Shown in pieces: positions 24,385 to 32,436 of a stretch of 34,953 bases of DNA (position 1 is its first letter; every line of letters begins with the position of its first letter). The stretch comes from an uncultured Porphyromonadaceae bacterium (GTDB lineage Bacteria > Bacteroidota > Bacteroidia > Bacteroidales > Muribaculaceae): assembly GCA_947175425.1 (NCBI GenBank), contig CAMWMR010000027.1, positions 1 to 34,953 on the forward strand, in the 5' to 3' direction. A model generated the notes under the pieces. That model was not told the DNA's origin. It did no database searches and was given only the letters and a program-made list of their open reading frames with translations. A program made the translations under genes and the position numbers.

Positions 24385-25584
24385 ATGAACAGTTTAAGGA
24401 ATTATTTGGCATTTGCAATTTCGCTTACAATCGGCATTCTGCTATCAGCCTGCAACGATGAACCCGAAACACCAAAGGGACAGCCTAAAGAACCGGGGTC
24501 ACGCACCGTCCTTGTTTATATAGTTGCCGACAACAACCTCGGCTCGAGCAACAACGATTACCGTGACATTTCCGAAATACTTCTCGGTGCACAGAATGGC
24601 GCCGTTCCGGCCGACGCCCGTCTTGTTCTGTATCATGCTCCATATGCTAAGAATCCGGTAATGGTTGAAATCGGCAAGAACTTTGTGGATACAATTAAAA
24701 CATATTCATCCGATATTCTTTCCATTCAAAGCGAGAGAATGCTAGAAGTTCTCGACGACCTTGTCAAGCTCCGTCCTTCCTCCCAGTACGGTCTCATTCT
24801 TTGGAGTCATGCCACCGGATGGCTGCAGGATGGCATGGAAGACTCGGCCGACACACCTTCCACTCTTTCGTTCGGCTACCAAATGGCAAGAACCATGAAT
24901 ATTTCAACATTGGCAAACACCCTCGCCAGCGGGCCGAAGTTAAACTTCTTGTATTTCGACTGCTGCTACATGGGCTCTGTTGAGACATTGTACCAGTTAC
25001 GTGACATAGCGCCCGTAATGGCCGGAAGCCCTACCGAACTGCGTGCGGAAGGTATGCCCTACCATATTACACTCCCCTACTTTTTCACTCCCGGAACGGC
25101 CGACATAGAAGGGGCTGCCCGCGAAACATTCAACTTCTACAATGAATTATCGGGCATGGAACGCACCTGCACAATGTTTGTGGCAAATACCGCCGGGCTT
25201 GAACGCCTCGCACGTGCTACTGCCGAAATCTACGCCGCCACACCCGAGGCTTACCCGCAGGACTACGCTCCCCAGCGCTTTTCCAATGTTCCTGTAAGTT
25301 CCTGCTACTATTTCGATTTCGCACACTATGTGCAGGCTCTGTGCTTTGACAGCGACGGTAATGAACTATTCCCAAATGCCTCCGATGCATATAACGAATT
25401 TTCATCCGCTCTTGACGGCACAATAATCTATTCCGCCGCTACTCCCAAGCTTTGGGACTCGGTCTCTCTCACGCATTGCTGCGGACTTTCAACATATATC
25501 CTCATGTACCCCGGAGCCGAACAAAAAAAGAACTATTATACGCTCCAATGGTACACCGATGTAGCTTCTCTTCTTAACCTCTAA
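24385..25584 (+). CDS. clostripain-related (C11) cysteine peptidase lipoprotein
   Basis: A 399-residue lipoprotein peptidase. The signal peptide ends in a lipobox, LSAC (residues 20-23), followed by NDEPE, an acidic stretch resembling the surface-export signal of Bacteroidota lipoproteins. The C11 dyad is visible: H142 in LILWSHATGW and C194 in YFDCCYMGSVE (the usual motif is D-A-C; here D-C-C). C11 enzymes cleave after arginine or lysine and often self-activate. I use the ATG at 24385; an in-frame TTG at 24376 belongs to the -7 box. It heads an operon with mscS, a prolyl oligopeptidase and a lipoprotein gene. Confidence 0.9.
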   Translation: MNSLRNYLAFAISLTIGILLSACNDEPETPKGQPKEPGSRTVLVYIVADNNLGSSNNDYRDISEILLGAQNGAVPADARLVLYHAPYAKNPVMVEIGKNFVDTIKTYSSDILSIQSERMLEVLDDLVKLRPSSQYGLILWSHATGWLQDGMEDSADTPSTLSFGYQMARTMNISTLANTLASGPKLNFLYFDCCYMGSVETLYQLRDIAPVMAGSPTELRAEGMPYHITLPYFFTPGTADIEGAARETFNFYNELSGMERTCTMFVANTAGLERLARATAEIYAATPEAYPQDYAPQRFSNVPVSSCYYFDFAHYVQALCFDSDGNELFPNASDAYNEFSSALDGTIIYSAATPKLWDSVSLTHCCGLSTYILMYPGAEQKKNYYTLQWYTDVASLLNL

Positions 25585-25599
25585 TAAGTACACATAGAA

Positions 25600-26703
25600 A
25601 TGTTTTTACAAATTCCCGACATCACCCCGGCGCTTACCGACTCGATACCATCGGTAAGAGAGGAAGTTTCCATGCTTTCGAGTCTGCCTGTCGACGATCT
25701 TATTCAACGTTTGGTAAATTCGGTGGTATCTTTTGCCATAAACCTTGGCATAGCCATTCTGGTTTTCTACCTCGGCAAATTCATCATCGGTAAAATCTAC
25801 CGCTTCATCAGCAACATATTCGTTCACCGCAACCTCGACCGTTCTCTTGCAACCTTTGTTCTGAGCATGGTACGAATAGTGCTGTACTTTATACTGATAG
25901 TAACCGTCATCGGCATTCTCGGAGTTGAGACATCCTCGTTCATCGCAATATTTGCATCTGCCGGCGTTGCAATTGGTATGGCATTGAGCGGCACATTGCA
26001 GAATTTTGCCGGCGGTGTGCTTATTCTTCTTCTCAAGCCCTACAAAATAGGCGATTACATCGAGGCACAAGGATATGCCGGAACTGTTCGCGAAATACAG
26101 ATATTCCACACAATTATCAGTACCGGCGACAACAAAATAATAATAATCCCCAACGGCGGACTGTCGACCGGCTCAATAAACAACTGGTCAAAAGAAGAAT
26201 ACCGCCGCATAGAATGGACTGTCGGTATAAGCTACGGCGACAGCGTGGAAGCTGCCCGTGAGGCATTGATGAAAATATTTGCCTCCGACAACCGCATTGT
26301 AACCAAATTTATTGACGACCACCGCGCTGCTCTCGCCCTCAAAGCAGAAAACGATAAAATTGAAGCGGGCGAGATTCCAACAGAAACTCCCGAAGCTCCC
26401 GCACGGCGCGGTCTTTTCGGATTTCTTCAGCGACGCCGCGAAAAAGCTCTCGAAAAGGCCAACGCTCCTCTTCCCACTCCTTCGCAGATTCTCAATTCCA
26501 AACCTGCCGATTGCTCGCCTGCCGTTCGCGTTGCCGAACTGGCCGACAGCAGCGTGAATCTAAAAGTCACCGTTTGGGCACGCACAAGCGATTACTGGGA
26601 TGTTTTCTTCTCAATCAACGAACGAATATATAACGAACTTCCGGCCGCAGGAATCAATTTCCCGTTCCCGCAAATGGACGTACACATAAATCACAATTCT
26701 TAA
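25600..26703 (+). CDS. MscS-family small-conductance mechanosensitive channel
   Basis: A 367-residue inner-membrane channel that opens under membrane tension to release solutes. Three helices are seen (about 42-65, 86-110, 115-150). The pore helix and hinge appear as SAGVAIGMALSGTLQNFAGGVLILLLKPYKIGDYIE, very close to E. coli MscS TM3. The beta domain follows (AGTVREIQIFHTII, IPNGGLSTGSINNWS). The C-terminal alpha/beta domain is interrupted by about 70 charged, proline-containing residues (about 237-306) before it resumes at VRVAELADSSVNL and ARTSDYWDVFFSINE. It starts 16 nt after the peptidase and ends 4 nt before the next gene. Confidence 0.94.
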   Translation: MFLQIPDITPALTDSIPSVREEVSMLSSLPVDDLIQRLVNSVVSFAINLGIAILVFYLGKFIIGKIYRFISNIFVHRNLDRSLATFVLSMVRIVLYFILIVTVIGILGVETSSFIAIFASAGVAIGMALSGTLQNFAGGVLILLLKPYKIGDYIEAQGYAGTVREIQIFHTIISTGDNKIIIIPNGGLSTGSINNWSKEEYRRIEWTVGISYGDSVEAAREALMKIFASDNRIVTKFIDDHRAALALKAENDKIEAGEIPTETPEAPARRGLFGFLQRRREKALEKANAPLPTPSQILNSKPADCSPAVRVAELADSSVNLKVTVWARTSDYWDVFFSINERIYNELPAAGINFPFPQMDVHINHNS

Positions 26704-26706
26704 ATT

Positions 26707-28845
26707 ATGCGCAATCTATCTCTTTTTGCAATGGCAGCTCTTCTTGCTTCATGCGGAAATCAATCTCAAAAAATTGAGTATCCGCAGGCGCCCGCCGACA
26801 GCACGGTTTACGAAGCTTTCGGTATGCGCGTGAACGATACCTATCGACCTCTCGAAAACGATACCGCTTCCGAAACTCTCGAATGGGTTAAAGCCGAAAA
26901 CAAAATCACACGAGTATATCTCGACAATATTCCTTTTCGCGAAAAAATACACGCCCGTCTCAATCAGCTGAACCGTTACAACCGTCAGGGAATGCCCTCG
27001 AAAGAAAACGACGGCAAATTTTATTTCTCGGCCAACGACGGTTCTAAAAACCAGAATGTTATATACCGCATGGACTCTATCGGAGCAGAGCCGGTTGTGT
27101 TCCTCGACCCCAACACACTGAGCGACGACGGCACGGTAGCCCTGACAGGACTGTTCCAAAGCAACGACGGTAAATACACCGCCTACACAATCTCGCGTGC
27201 CGGAAGCGATTGGACCGAGATTTTTGTAATGGATACCGAAACCGGCGAACTGTTGCCCGACCATATAAAATGGGCAAAATTCACCGATGCCCAATGGCTC
27301 GGCGACGGCTTTTTCTACAGCGCATACGATGCTCCCGAAGCCGGCAAGGAGTTCTCCAACGCCAACCTCGGACATAAAGTTATGTTCCATAAACTCGACA
27401 CACCTCAAACAGACGACACTGTGGCATTCACCGATCCCGACGCTCCGCTGCATTTTCACCGTGCAGTTGTCGCTCACGACGGCAGCGCTATGGCTGTTAT
27501 TGTCGGTGGCGAAGGTTCAGGTGATGCAATTCTTGTAAAAGACCTGCGCAAAAAGGGTGCTGAATGGATTACACTGGAACCGTCGCAGGATTATACGAAT
27601 GAAATTGTCGCTATAGTCGACGGCAAAATATATCTGTTCACAGCAGTCGACGCTCCCAACAACCGATTTGTATGCATCGACATAAACAAACCCGAGAAAA
27701 AGGACTGGAAGGAACTTATCCCCGAAGATCCGCAAGGCGGCGTTCTTAAATCAGTACAATTTGCAGGAAAAGACAATTTCATTGCCGTTTTCGACCGCGA
27801 TGCATCCAACCACGCATACCTTTACGCCACCGACGGCACTCCTGTCCGTGAAATAGAATTCCCCACCTACGGAACAGCGTCATTCAGCAGCTCGCGCAGC
27901 AACGATGATGTTTTCTACTCGTTCGCATCGTTCCTCTACCCCGCTTCGGTTTATTCCTACGACATACATTCGGGCGAAAGCAAGCTCTACAGCTCTACCG
28001 AAATAGAGGGCTTCAATCCCGAGGACTACATCACCGAACAAGTATTTTACACTTCGGCCGACGGAACACGCGTGCCTATGTTCACCGTACGGCACAAAGA
28101 TACAAAACCCGACGGAACCAATCCTGTTTACCTCTACGGTTACGGAGGTTTCAACATTACCCTTAATCCCACATTTAATGCCAACCGTCTGCTTTGGCTG
28201 GAAAACGGAGGCATATATGCTCAGGCAAATCTTCGCGGCGGTTCCGAATATGGCGAAAACTGGCACAAAGCCGGAACTAAAACACAAAAAATGAATGTGT
28301 TCAACGACTTTATTGCCGCTGCCGAGTACATGATTGAAAAGGGCTGGACAAAACCCGAGCTGCTCACTATTGAAGGCGGCAGCAACGGCGGTCTCCTCGT
28401 CGGCGCTACAGTAAATCTTCGCCCCGACCTGTTTAAAGTTGCAATTCCTCGTGTTGGTGTAATGGACATGATGCGCTACCACCTGTTTACCATTGGCTGG
28501 AACTGGGCTGCCGACTATGGCACTGCCGATGATTCGGAAGAAATGGCACGTTATCTCCTGTCCTACTCGCCCCTGCATAACATAAGCAACGACGGCACTC
28601 CCTATCCTGCCATTCTTGTAACTACCGCCGACCACGACGACCGCGTTGTTCCGGCTCACAGTTTCAAATATGCCGCCGCACTTCAGGCAGCCAATACCGG
28701 CGATGCTCCCAAACTTATCCGTATTGACAGCAATGCCGGACACGGAGCAGGAAAACCGGTTTCTAAAGTTGTTGACGAATACGCCGACATATACACATTC
28801 ATATTCAAGAATCTTGGCATAACTCCTCAAACTGCCGGTAAATGA
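26707..28845 (+). CDS. prolyl oligopeptidase family (S9A) lipoprotein
   Basis: A 712-residue serine peptidase that cleaves short peptides after proline. Unlike cytosolic enzymes it begins with a lipoprotein signal (MRNLSLFAMAALLASC, lipobox cysteine C16). The N-terminal segment (YPQAPADSTVYEAFG, VNDTYRPLEN) and a seven-bladed propeller precede the hydrolase domain, which carries the triad S559 in EGGSNGGLL, aspartate in DHDDRVVP (D644/D645) and H679 in NAGHGAGKP. GYGGFNI and RGGSEYGENWHKAG are also family motifs. Its TGA overlaps the ATG of the next lipoprotein gene (ATGA). It may take part in peptide scavenging with the C11 and S9 peptidases here (inference). Confidence 0.95.
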   Translation: MRNLSLFAMAALLASCGNQSQKIEYPQAPADSTVYEAFGMRVNDTYRPLENDTASETLEWVKAENKITRVYLDNIPFREKIHARLNQLNRYNRQGMPSKENDGKFYFSANDGSKNQNVIYRMDSIGAEPVVFLDPNTLSDDGTVALTGLFQSNDGKYTAYTISRAGSDWTEIFVMDTETGELLPDHIKWAKFTDAQWLGDGFFYSAYDAPEAGKEFSNANLGHKVMFHKLDTPQTDDTVAFTDPDAPLHFHRAVVAHDGSAMAVIVGGEGSGDAILVKDLRKKGAEWITLEPSQDYTNEIVAIVDGKIYLFTAVDAPNNRFVCIDINKPEKKDWKELIPEDPQGGVLKSVQFAGKDNFIAVFDRDASNHAYLYATDGTPVREIEFPTYGTASFSSSRSNDDVFYSFASFLYPASVYSYDIHSGESKLYSSTEIEGFNPEDYITEQVFYTSADGTRVPMFTVRHKDTKPDGTNPVYLYGYGGFNITLNPTFNANRLLWLENGGIYAQANLRGGSEYGENWHKAGTKTQKMNVFNDFIAAAEYMIEKGWTKPELLTIEGGSNGGLLVGATVNLRPDLFKVAIPRVGVMDMMRYHLFTIGWNWAADYGTADDSEEMARYLLSYSPLHNISNDGTPYPAILVTTADHDDRVVPAHSFKYAAALQAANTGDAPKLIRIDSNAGHGAGKPVSKVVDEYADIYTFIFKNLGITPQTAGK

Positions 28846-29801
28846 TTATTACCAAAATACTTCCCGCAGCATTTGCAGTCCTCATTTCCATGGGGGCTGC
28901 AAGCTGTTTTTCCGAAGTGGAAAGTACAAAAAAAATAAATGCCGACGAAGTCCGGAAAAGCCGGGCAACGGAAACTCCGGAGCAGAAGTACCTTTCCGAC
29001 ATCCGACCGGTACCTCCTGCCATGTGGGAAAAGGGACGGCGTTTCAGGGTTGCCGACAAACGTATTGACCGTATTTTCCCTACTTCCTCGATTAACACCG
29101 AAGAATTGGAAGGAACCGATATTATTTTCGCAGGATTTTCCCGTACCGGAAGTCTCACAGGCAACAACGGTGTTGAAGTGAATTTTACCACCGGCAGCGG
29201 ACAGCTCCTATCCTATACTCTCCCCGCGATGAACTTCGACCGCCTTGATACTTTAAAATCTCTCGACATCCCGTTCACCGTTGATATTGAAACGGTGGAA
29301 AGAATCGACCGAGAAATGAAAGGCAAACACTTCTATATTAAAACGCCTCTTTGGTATACAACCGAAGACAGGACACCGCTAAAAGGTTTGCGGCATATAA
29401 ATGTATTGATTGACAGCGTTATCCCCGGCGACGACAATTTCCCCGCCGCAGTATGTTTCACCGTCACCGACCCCGACGCCGAGAGTATTTCCAATGTCAA
29501 AAACGGGATGGTGCTTATGAGTATAGGGAAAAGCCTTGCCGCTTCCCGCAATTTCGACAAACTTTTTAATTTTTCCAATCCACGCCGCCAATATCCGGAA
29601 ATAAAAGACGATACATGGAAACTTATAATTTCTTCCAAAGTGCGCGAAGGAATGTCGGTTGAAGAATGTCGTCTCGCACTCGGCACTCCGCCCCAGGTGC
29701 TTCGAACACCTACCTACGGAGGCATGCGCGAGCAATGGAGTTACTCCGACGGCGTTTTCCTTATTTTTGACGACGGTTTTCTAAGTCGCTACCGACTCTG
29801 A
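28842..29801 (+). CDS. lipoprotein with BamE/SmpA-like C-terminal domain
   Basis: A 319-residue probable lipoprotein: the signal peptide ends GAASC, then FSEVESTKK. The middle region is beta-rich and unrecognised. The last 55 residues (REGMSVEECRLALGTPPQVLR, then GGMREQWSYSDGVFLIFDDGFLSRY) resemble the SmpA/OmlA (BamE-like) fold: an opening G-M-S turn, LG-P, W-Y, and an F-DDG-L ending. In BamE that fold helps outer-membrane protein assembly, but in other families it is only a binding module, so the role here is open. It overlaps the prolyl oligopeptidase stop (ATGA) and ends 2 nt before the metallo-hydrolase gene. Confidence 0.7.
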   Translation: MIITKILPAAFAVLISMGAASCFSEVESTKKINADEVRKSRATETPEQKYLSDIRPVPPAMWEKGRRFRVADKRIDRIFPTSSINTEELEGTDIIFAGFSRTGSLTGNNGVEVNFTTGSGQLLSYTLPAMNFDRLDTLKSLDIPFTVDIETVERIDREMKGKHFYIKTPLWYTTEDRTPLKGLRHINVLIDSVIPGDDNFPAAVCFTVTDPDAESISNVKNGMVLMSIGKSLAASRNFDKLFNFSNPRRQYPEIKDDTWKLIISSKVREGMSVEECRLALGTPPQVLRTPTYGGMREQWSYSDGVFLIFDDGFLSRYRL

Positions 29802-29803
29802 AC

Positions 29804-30598
29804 ATGGAACTTACTTTTCTCGGAACAGGCACATCAACAGGTGTGCCCCAAATGCGATGCAATTGCAGAACTTGCACATCGGAAGACCCGCGAGACAAAC
29901 GTCTCCGCACATCCGCACTTCTCAAAACAGAACCGGGTGCACCGGCCATACTCATTGACTGCGGCCCCGATTTCCGACAACAGATGCTTGCAAACGGATG
30001 CCCCGACCTCGCTGCCGTTCTGCTTACACACACCCACTACGACCACGTTGGAGGTATCGATGATTTAAGGCCGTATGTTGCCGATGCTCCCGATCATCGT
30101 TTTCCCGTATACTGTCGCGAAGATGTTGCCCGCGACCTGCGTAACCGTATTCCCTACTGCTTCACAGAGAATCCCTATCCGGGTGTTCCGGCTTTCAACA
30201 TTCACATTATCGAAGCTTTCAAACCGTTCAAAATTCATCTCGGCGAAAATTTTGCCGACGTTGAATTTCTGCCGCTGCCGGTTATGCATGCCAAATTGCC
30301 TATATTCGGTTTCCGCACCGGTAATTTCGCCTATATAACTGACTGCAAAACACTGCCTGACGAAACAATCGACGCGCTTAAAGGCCTTGATACTCTTGTT
30401 ATAAATGCACTTCGTATCAACAAACACATGTCGCACATAAACCTTAAGGAGGCTTTGGATGTTATTAAAGCAACAGCTCCCCGAAAAGCGTTCCTCACCC
30501 ACATGAGTCACGATATGGGACCACATGAAGAGGTATCGAAAATGCTGCCGGAGAACACTGTTTTTGCTTTCGACGGCCTAACCGTCACTATAACCTGA
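29804..30598 (+). CDS. PhnP-like metallo-beta-lactamase-fold hydrolase
   Basis: A 264-residue cytosolic MBL-fold enzyme. The N-terminus LGTGTSTGVPQ is followed by a CxCxxC set (C19, C21, C24) like the structural zinc site of PhnP. The metal motif THTHYDHVGG gives H76, H78, D80 and H81; further ligands lie in PVMHAKLPIFGFR, ITDCKTLP and LTHMSHDMGPHEEV. PhnP opens cyclic ribose phosphates in phosphonate breakdown, but no other phn genes are here, so a general phosphodiesterase role is equally likely. It is the last gene of the clostripain-mscS-peptidase operon. Confidence 0.88.
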   Translation: MELTFLGTGTSTGVPQMRCNCRTCTSEDPRDKRLRTSALLKTEPGAPAILIDCGPDFRQQMLANGCPDLAAVLLTHTHYDHVGGIDDLRPYVADAPDHRFPVYCREDVARDLRNRIPYCFTENPYPGVPAFNIHIIEAFKPFKIHLGENFADVEFLPLPVMHAKLPIFGFRTGNFAYITDCKTLPDETIDALKGLDTLVINALRINKHMSHINLKEALDVIKATAPRKAFLTHMSHDMGPHEEVSKMLPENTVFAFDGLTVTIT

Positions 30599-30661
30599 TA
30601 ACGCACCTCACTCATAACCACAATTTCCGGTGCTGCGTAATTTCTTCCAATTCTTCTAATC

Positions 30662-31618
30662 ATGTTACGCTCTCAAAAAATTCAAGTAAGCACGGCAACC
30701 CGCTCACGCACCGATGTATTAAAATTCAAGCCGTTGACCATACAGGCCATTCCCCAAATCAAAGCCCTGCTTGAAATGGCTCACACCCGCTCATGCGATT
30801 ACACCATCGGCGGCCTGTATATGTGGACGGGATTATACCAATACGAATACTGCATATATGCCGGCACGCTGTTCATTAAAGGACTAAACGAAGACGGCAG
30901 CGGATCTACGGCTTTTGCAGTTCCTGTCGGCGCCCTTTCTCTTGACTCGAGCTTCGGGGTGCTTAAAAAATACGCTGCAGAACAAAATATTCCGCTTATA
31001 TTCTCCGCCGTGCCCGAAGAGTATTTAAATGCACTATCTTGTTTGGGAACTTGTACGGTGACAGAACTTACCGACCTTGCCGACTACATCTACGACAGCC
31101 AAGCCCTTGCAACTCTCACGGGCAAGCACTACAACAAAAAACGCAACCACGTCAACCGATTTGTGAGCGACAATCCCGATTACACTCTTGAAGAAATCAA
31201 ACCGGATAACATCTCCGAATTAACCGGTTTTCTACGCACTCTTGGCATCGAATCCGACAAAGTCGACCCTGAAATGGCCGAATTCGAATGGAAACAATGT
31301 GAACGCGTTCTAAATCGGTACACCGATTATCCATATATCGGCGCTTTGTTGCGCGACAATTCGGGAACTGTTGTTGCTTTTACAATAGGAGAATTGTCGG
31401 GCGATACTCTGGTGTTGCACATCGAAAAGGCCGAGCACCTCATCCCCGGCTCCGGCGAAAGCATCAACCGTTTCTTCGCCGAATACATAACACAACGTTA
31501 TCCTCAAATCAAATTCATAAACCGAGAGGACTGTGCCGGTGACCCCGGCTTGCGCTTCGCCAAAGAATCGTACCACCCGATACAGCTTCTAAAAAAATAT
31601 AACGTACAATTCAAGTAG
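30662..31618 (+). CDS. DUF2156 (phosphatidylglycerol lysyltransferase-like) protein
   Basis: A 318-residue protein with the double-GNAT arrangement of the DUF2156 family. The family usually begins near a KFKPLT segment, which here is residues 21-26, so the 18 or so residues from MLRSQKIQVS may be an extension or an early start. Diagnostic parts are MAHTRSCDYTIGGLYMWTGLY, LTGKHYNKKRNHVNRF (family-conserved basic segment), and the late VLHIEKAEHLIPGSGESINRFFAEY and INREDCAGDPGLRFAKESYHP. The C-terminal domain of MprF belongs here, but no membrane helices are present, so lipid lysinylation cannot be claimed. It stands alone, 63 nt after the metallo-hydrolase gene. Confidence 0.85.
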   Translation: MLRSQKIQVSTATRSRTDVLKFKPLTIQAIPQIKALLEMAHTRSCDYTIGGLYMWTGLYQYEYCIYAGTLFIKGLNEDGSGSTAFAVPVGALSLDSSFGVLKKYAAEQNIPLIFSAVPEEYLNALSCLGTCTVTELTDLADYIYDSQALATLTGKHYNKKRNHVNRFVSDNPDYTLEEIKPDNISELTGFLRTLGIESDKVDPEMAEFEWKQCERVLNRYTDYPYIGALLRDNSGTVVAFTIGELSGDTLVLHIEKAEHLIPGSGESINRFFAEYITQRYPQIKFINREDCAGDPGLRFAKESYHPIQLLKKYNVQFK

Positions 31619-31620
31619 GC

Positions 31621-31667
31621 GCGGTTCAAGACAACCGCATCAGAATTTGCCGCAGGTTCAACCTGCG
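31621..31667 (+). repeat. tandem hairpins in the trailer of the DUF2156 gene
   Basis: Two inverted repeats lie just after the DUF2156 stop: GCGGTT/AACCGC (31621-31638, 6-nt loop) and CGCAGG/CCTGCG (31651-31667, 5-nt loop, nearly palindromic). Both share a GGTT...AACC core. No U-run follows either, so rho-independent termination is doubtful; transcript protection or a boundary element is possible. Confidence 0.4.
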
Positions 31668-31693
31668 AACACCAATCCTTACGCAAGCACAAC

Positions 31694-31882
31694 TATACCC
31701 CCAAGCATCACGCTGTATTTAGATGCAAGGTGGATAATTACTCGGCAGCTTACATCAAGCTGCGCATCATCTACGACAGAAGCAGCTATGTCTATGTATC
31801 GCCCGAAGATGAGGAATCATTCGTTGGCACACTGCAATCCATCAATCCCAATATCGAATATAGCAGCGAACGAGGCTTGTAA
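31694..31882 (+). pseudogene. relic of a bPH_4-like gene with an internal in-frame deletion
   Basis: This 63-codon stretch reads YTPKHHAVFRCKVD, jumps directly to YSAAYIKLRIIYDRSSYVYV, and ends in INPNIEYSSERGL-stop. It matches the two ends of the intact gene at 34260-34763 but lacks about 85-90 central residues, including both membrane helices. The join falls at a GGAT present at both deletion ends in the intact gene. There is no in-frame ATG upstream, so it is probably not translated. Its 3' part belongs to the long direct repeat that also carries the promoter of the next gene. Confidence 0.8.
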
Positions 31883-32027
31883 CCGTAAGCAATATGGGCA
31901 AAATGCGATGAATAAATAGAATAATCACCGTTCAAGGCTGATTTTCAAGCCCGTTTGGGACATTTGTCACATCCAATATCGTTTTTTCTTCATAAATTTG
32001 CGATATTACAGACAATAGACTCTCATG
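31754..32027 (+). repeat. direct repeat, copy 1 (gene tail, trailer, promoter, next ATG)
   Basis: 274 bp aligns without gaps to 34629-34902, with about 25 mismatches by my count (about 91% identity). Only six mismatches fall in the first 126 bp, the coding tail of the bPH_4 gene; most lie in the spacer. The repeat ends exactly at the start codon of the downstream gene in both copies. Confidence 0.9.
31993..32000 (+). promoter_or_regulatory. -7 promoter element in repeat copy 1
   Basis: TAAATTTG fits TAnnTTTG and is preserved in both repeat copies. A TTTG at 31963-31966 is also preserved in both, but the 26-nt spacing is long for a -33 box. The start would be near 32006, about 18 nt before the ATG at 32025. 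Confidence 0.55.
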
Positions 32028-32426
32028 GAACTGCTAAGGGCCTTATTCTACCAATATTATTGGTGGCAGATGCGACAGGAACAGGATGGATTCTTCGTTC
32101 CTCTGTTGGCTGTGTTCAGTGTCCTGTGTCCGATTTTTGGGATAATCGGTTTTGTAATGATTTCGGCTGATGTTACAGATATTATTGATTTGAAGAAATA
32201 TGATGTGAAAATAATAATTTCAGCTATGTTCATTCTCGGACTCGCCGCTTTATGGTGGTTGCTTTTACGAAAGGAACGATATAGAGCGATAATCTGCGAA
32301 CATGAAGTCTATAATATTTCTGTGTATCGACGACTCGCGGTGATTTATCCAATTCTATCTGCAACACTTTTCTTTATTGGACTGTATATCGGTTATCTAC
32401 ATAATTCGGCAACGATAAGCCAGTGA
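32025..32426 (+). CDS. small membrane protein, unknown family
   Basis: A 133-residue protein beginning MELLRALFYQYYWWQ, with three predicted membrane helices (about 23-46, 60-81 and 107-126). The cytoplasmic loop is basic (LLLRKERYRAIICEHEVY). I do not recognise a family. It starts at the exact end of the direct repeat, just after a preserved promoter, and is followed 10 nt later by the DUF4304 gene. Start choice is supported by the matching ATG position in repeat copy 2. It has the lower GC and codon use of this right-hand cluster. Confidence 0.75.
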   Translation: MELLRALFYQYYWWQMRQEQDGFFVPLLAVFSVLCPIFGIIGFVMISADVTDIIDLKKYDVKIIISAMFILGLAALWWLLLRKERYRAIICEHEVYNISVYRRLAVIYPILSATLFFIGLYIGYLHNSATISQ

Positions 32427-32436
32427 TTATTAGCGT

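Noticed and set aside
27880-28830. 316-codon open frame antisense to the prolyl oligopeptidase gene
   Set aside because: It is opposite the catalytic domain, is cysteine- and valine-rich in a way typical of shadow frames, and has no promoter or recognisable motif.
31647-31919. 90-codon frame over the bPH_4 relic and repeat copy 1
   Set aside because: It starts at TTG and runs in a different frame from the recognisable PH-domain remnant.
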